The notes under the pieces: model-generated
Databases searched by the model: none
What the model saw: only the letters and a program-made list of their open reading frames with translations
What the model was told of the DNA's origin: nothing
Assembly (NCBI GenBank): GCA_946625545.1
Contig: CAMOTC010000004.1
Span: 1-40,062, forward strand
Length of the DNA: 40,062 bases
Direction: 5' to 3'
DNA from: an uncultured Clostridia bacterium
Lineage (GTDB): Bacteria; Bacillota; Clostridia; Christensenellales; CAG-1252
Made by a program: the position numbers and the translations under genes
Shown: positions 38,735 to 40,062 of the stretch, in pieces
How positions within the stretch are numbered: position 1 is the stretch's first letter
Layout: each line of letters opens with the position of its first letter

Positions 38735-39577
38735 TCACTGCATTTCATTGGATAAAAAGCTCTCGCAGAGCACGGCGATCGTTTTGCCCGAATAGGCGGA
38801 TATTTCCGCATTTATCTTGCTGACGAAAGGAGAGGATTCGAGCTGCTCGTCGAGGCTCTTATCGAGGAGCTCGCCGTCCTCGGGGATCGTGATTTTCGCC
38901 ATCAGGTAACGCTTGCGCATCAAGACGCCGTCTTTATACTTCTCATTCCCTTTTTCATCGAGGGAGATCAGGGTCAGGATGCCGCGGGAAGTCGTGTATT
39001 TACCGCTCTTGACGGTGTAGTCTCCGTTCTCGTCTTTGGAATAGGCGTAGCCGCCGCGCAGTTTGACGAGATCGCTCGAAGAGTCCATACGATAGACCCC
39101 CTCGAAGGAGTCGGAGTCCTCGTCAGCCTCGCGGAAAAGCTCTACGGCGTCTCCCGTAAAGAGCTTGCCATCGTAAACGTAGTACTGAGCACGCGGCGTC
39201 AGATACTGTGCGATCGTATCGAAAAAGTCGATCTTGCTCTGATCCGCCCCCTTCTCGATCAGCGACTTGCGATACACCTCCGTCACCGTGGCGGTGGCTT
39301 CCTCGTTGCAGACGACGATATAGGAGTCGGGAGTATCGGTATGCTCTACCGTGCCGATGATCGTAAAGTCGTTGTCACCAAAGGTGTACTCAAAGGTCGT
39401 AAAGTCGTCCTTGAAGGTCAGCGACGCGCCCATCGCGACGAAACTGTCCGTGCGGGCGTCATAAGTGTAACGGCGATAGGCTTCGTCCGCCTTGATCTTC
39501 GCCTTGCAGGCGAATGCGCCGATGGAAAGGGTCAATATCAATAATATGGTCAAAAGAATGCAAAAAAACTTTTTCAT
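38735..39577 (-). CDS. Putative lipoprotein of unknown function (280 aa)
   Basis: ORF track gives 292 aa from 39613. The internal start at 39577 gives a classic lipoprotein signal MKKFFCILLTILLILTLSIGAFAC|KAK. Followed by a strong intrinsic terminator. Confidence 0.85.
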   Translation of the reverse strand: MKKFFCILLTILLILTLSIGAFACKAKIKADEAYRRYTYDARTDSFVAMGASLTFKDDFTTFEYTFGDNDFTIIGTVEHTDTPDSYIVVCNEEATATVTEVYRKSLIEKGADQSKIDFFDTIAQYLTPRAQYYVYDGKLFTGDAVELFREADEDSDSFEGVYRMDSSSDLVKLRGGYAYSKDENGDYTVKSGKYTTSRGILTLISLDEKGNEKYKDGVLMRKRYLMAKITIPEDGELLDKSLDEQLESSPFVSKINAEISAYSGKTIAVLCESFLSNEMQ

Positions 39578-39584
39578 AGAGAAT

Positions 39585-39613
39585 ATTATATCACAAACCC
39601 GCACGCAATACAA
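39585..39613 (-). promoter_or_regulatory. Extended -10 promoter of the 280-aa lipoprotein gene
   Basis: Minus strand TTGTAT - 17 nt - TATAAT with TGn directly before it (TGATATAAT). Only 7 nt separate the -10 from the ATG. Confidence 0.6.
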
Positions 39614-39642
39614 GGATATTCGAGAACTACGGCTAAATGATG

Positions 39643-39788
39643 ATTGTAAATCGAACGTGCGAATGTCAAACGGGACTTATTTCGGGTTCTCGACATAGCC
39701 GCGCGACAGAGCCGCGGAAGAACTAAGTAGCAAAACAAAAAAAGCCCCGACGTGTCGGAGCTTTGAGTGGTGCGCCCTCAGGGATTCG
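39643..39788. repeat. Diverged direct repeat, copy B (21-nt tRNA-Lys 3' end + terminator + ~100 nt)
   Basis: Aligns along its length with 39860..40001. Contains TGGTGCGCCCTCAGGGATTCG (39768..39788), identical to 39981..40001. Confidence 0.85.
39737..39764 (-). terminator. Second terminator-like hairpin in the diverged repeat
   Basis: Minus strand AAAGCTCCGACACGTCGGGGCTTTTTTT, paralogous to the terminator behind tRNA-Lys. Confidence 0.8.
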
Positions 39789-39859
39789 CGAAGAGCGAAG
39801 CGACGGAATAGTGAGCCTACAAGTCAGAGGAGGCTGTCCGCCTCTACGTTTAAATATCC

Positions 39860-40001
39860 ATTGATAATCGCTCGTGCGATCCCAGCCGGGACTTGTCCCG
39901 GGTTCACGGCATAGCCACGTGACTGTGTCACGGAAGACCTGAGTGGCAAAGAAAAAAGCTCCGATCTCTCGGAGCTTTCGTGGTGCGCCCTCAGGGATTC
40001 G
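39860..40001. repeat. Diverged direct repeat, copy A (overlaps the 3' end of the intact tRNA-Lys)
   Basis: See copy B. Shared blocks include CGTGCGA, CGGGACTT, CGGGTTC, CATAGCC, CGGAAGA, GCAAA, TCGGAGCTTT and the 21-nt tRNA 3' end. Confidence 0.85.
39952..39977 (-). terminator. Intrinsic terminator after tRNA-Lys
   Basis: Minus strand AAAGCTCCGAGAGATCGGAGCTTTTTT immediately after the CCA. Confidence 0.9.
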
Positions 40002-40056
40002 AACCCGGGACCCACTGATTAAGAGTCAGTTGCTCTACCAGCTGAGCTAAGGGCGC
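39981..40056 (-). tRNA. tRNA-Lys (anticodon CTT), encoded CCA
   Basis: GCGCCCTTAGCTCAGCTGGTAGAGCAACTGACTCTTAATCAGTGGGTCCCGGGTTCGAATCCCTGAGGGCGCACCA: 76 nt, acceptor stem GCGCCCT/AGGGCGC, anticodon loop CT-CTT-AA, T-loop GGTTCGAATCC. Anticodon at 40021..40023. Confidence 0.97.
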
Positions 40057-40062
40057 ATATTG

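Noticed and set aside
39824-40015. 63-aa minus ORF (MGPGFESLRAHHES...)
   Set aside because: Begins inside the tRNA-Lys and crosses its terminator; a typical spurious tRNA-overlap ORF.

Overview
The window is almost entirely minus-strand coding sequence for large, secreted, repeat-rich surface proteins. (1) Positions <1..7552 (-): a long frame that is open at the left edge and absent from the supplied ORF track. It encodes a Sec-exported protein with roughly 25 GLUG-like GG(L/V)VGxNxGxI motifs and one InlB-B-like segment. (2) Positions 7699..38529 (-): one uninterrupted gene of about 30.8 kb encoding a ~10,276-aa lipoprotein. It has a lipobox-type signal peptide, then about 21 diverged beta-rich units of ~1 kb each, then about 17 Ig-like units carrying 'DPY ... 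YxGG ... GNxxxGYQ' motifs. Nine clusters of an unusual Cys-rich module (CGCxxxxCxxxGxC...C-x-C-x-C/H) are mostly inserted in the linker slot between units. (3) Positions 38735..39577 (-): a 280-aa lipoprotein of unknown function with a near-consensus extended -10 promoter abutting its start codon. (4) tRNA-Lys(CTT) at 39981..40056 (-). Next to it is a diverged direct repeat of the tRNA 3' end, its terminator and ~100 nt downstream. All long + strand ORFs are codon-register shadows of the minus-strand genes and are not called. The most novel candidate is the giant lipoprotein and its Cys-rich linker modules. Family and function statements are by eye only; no database search was possible.
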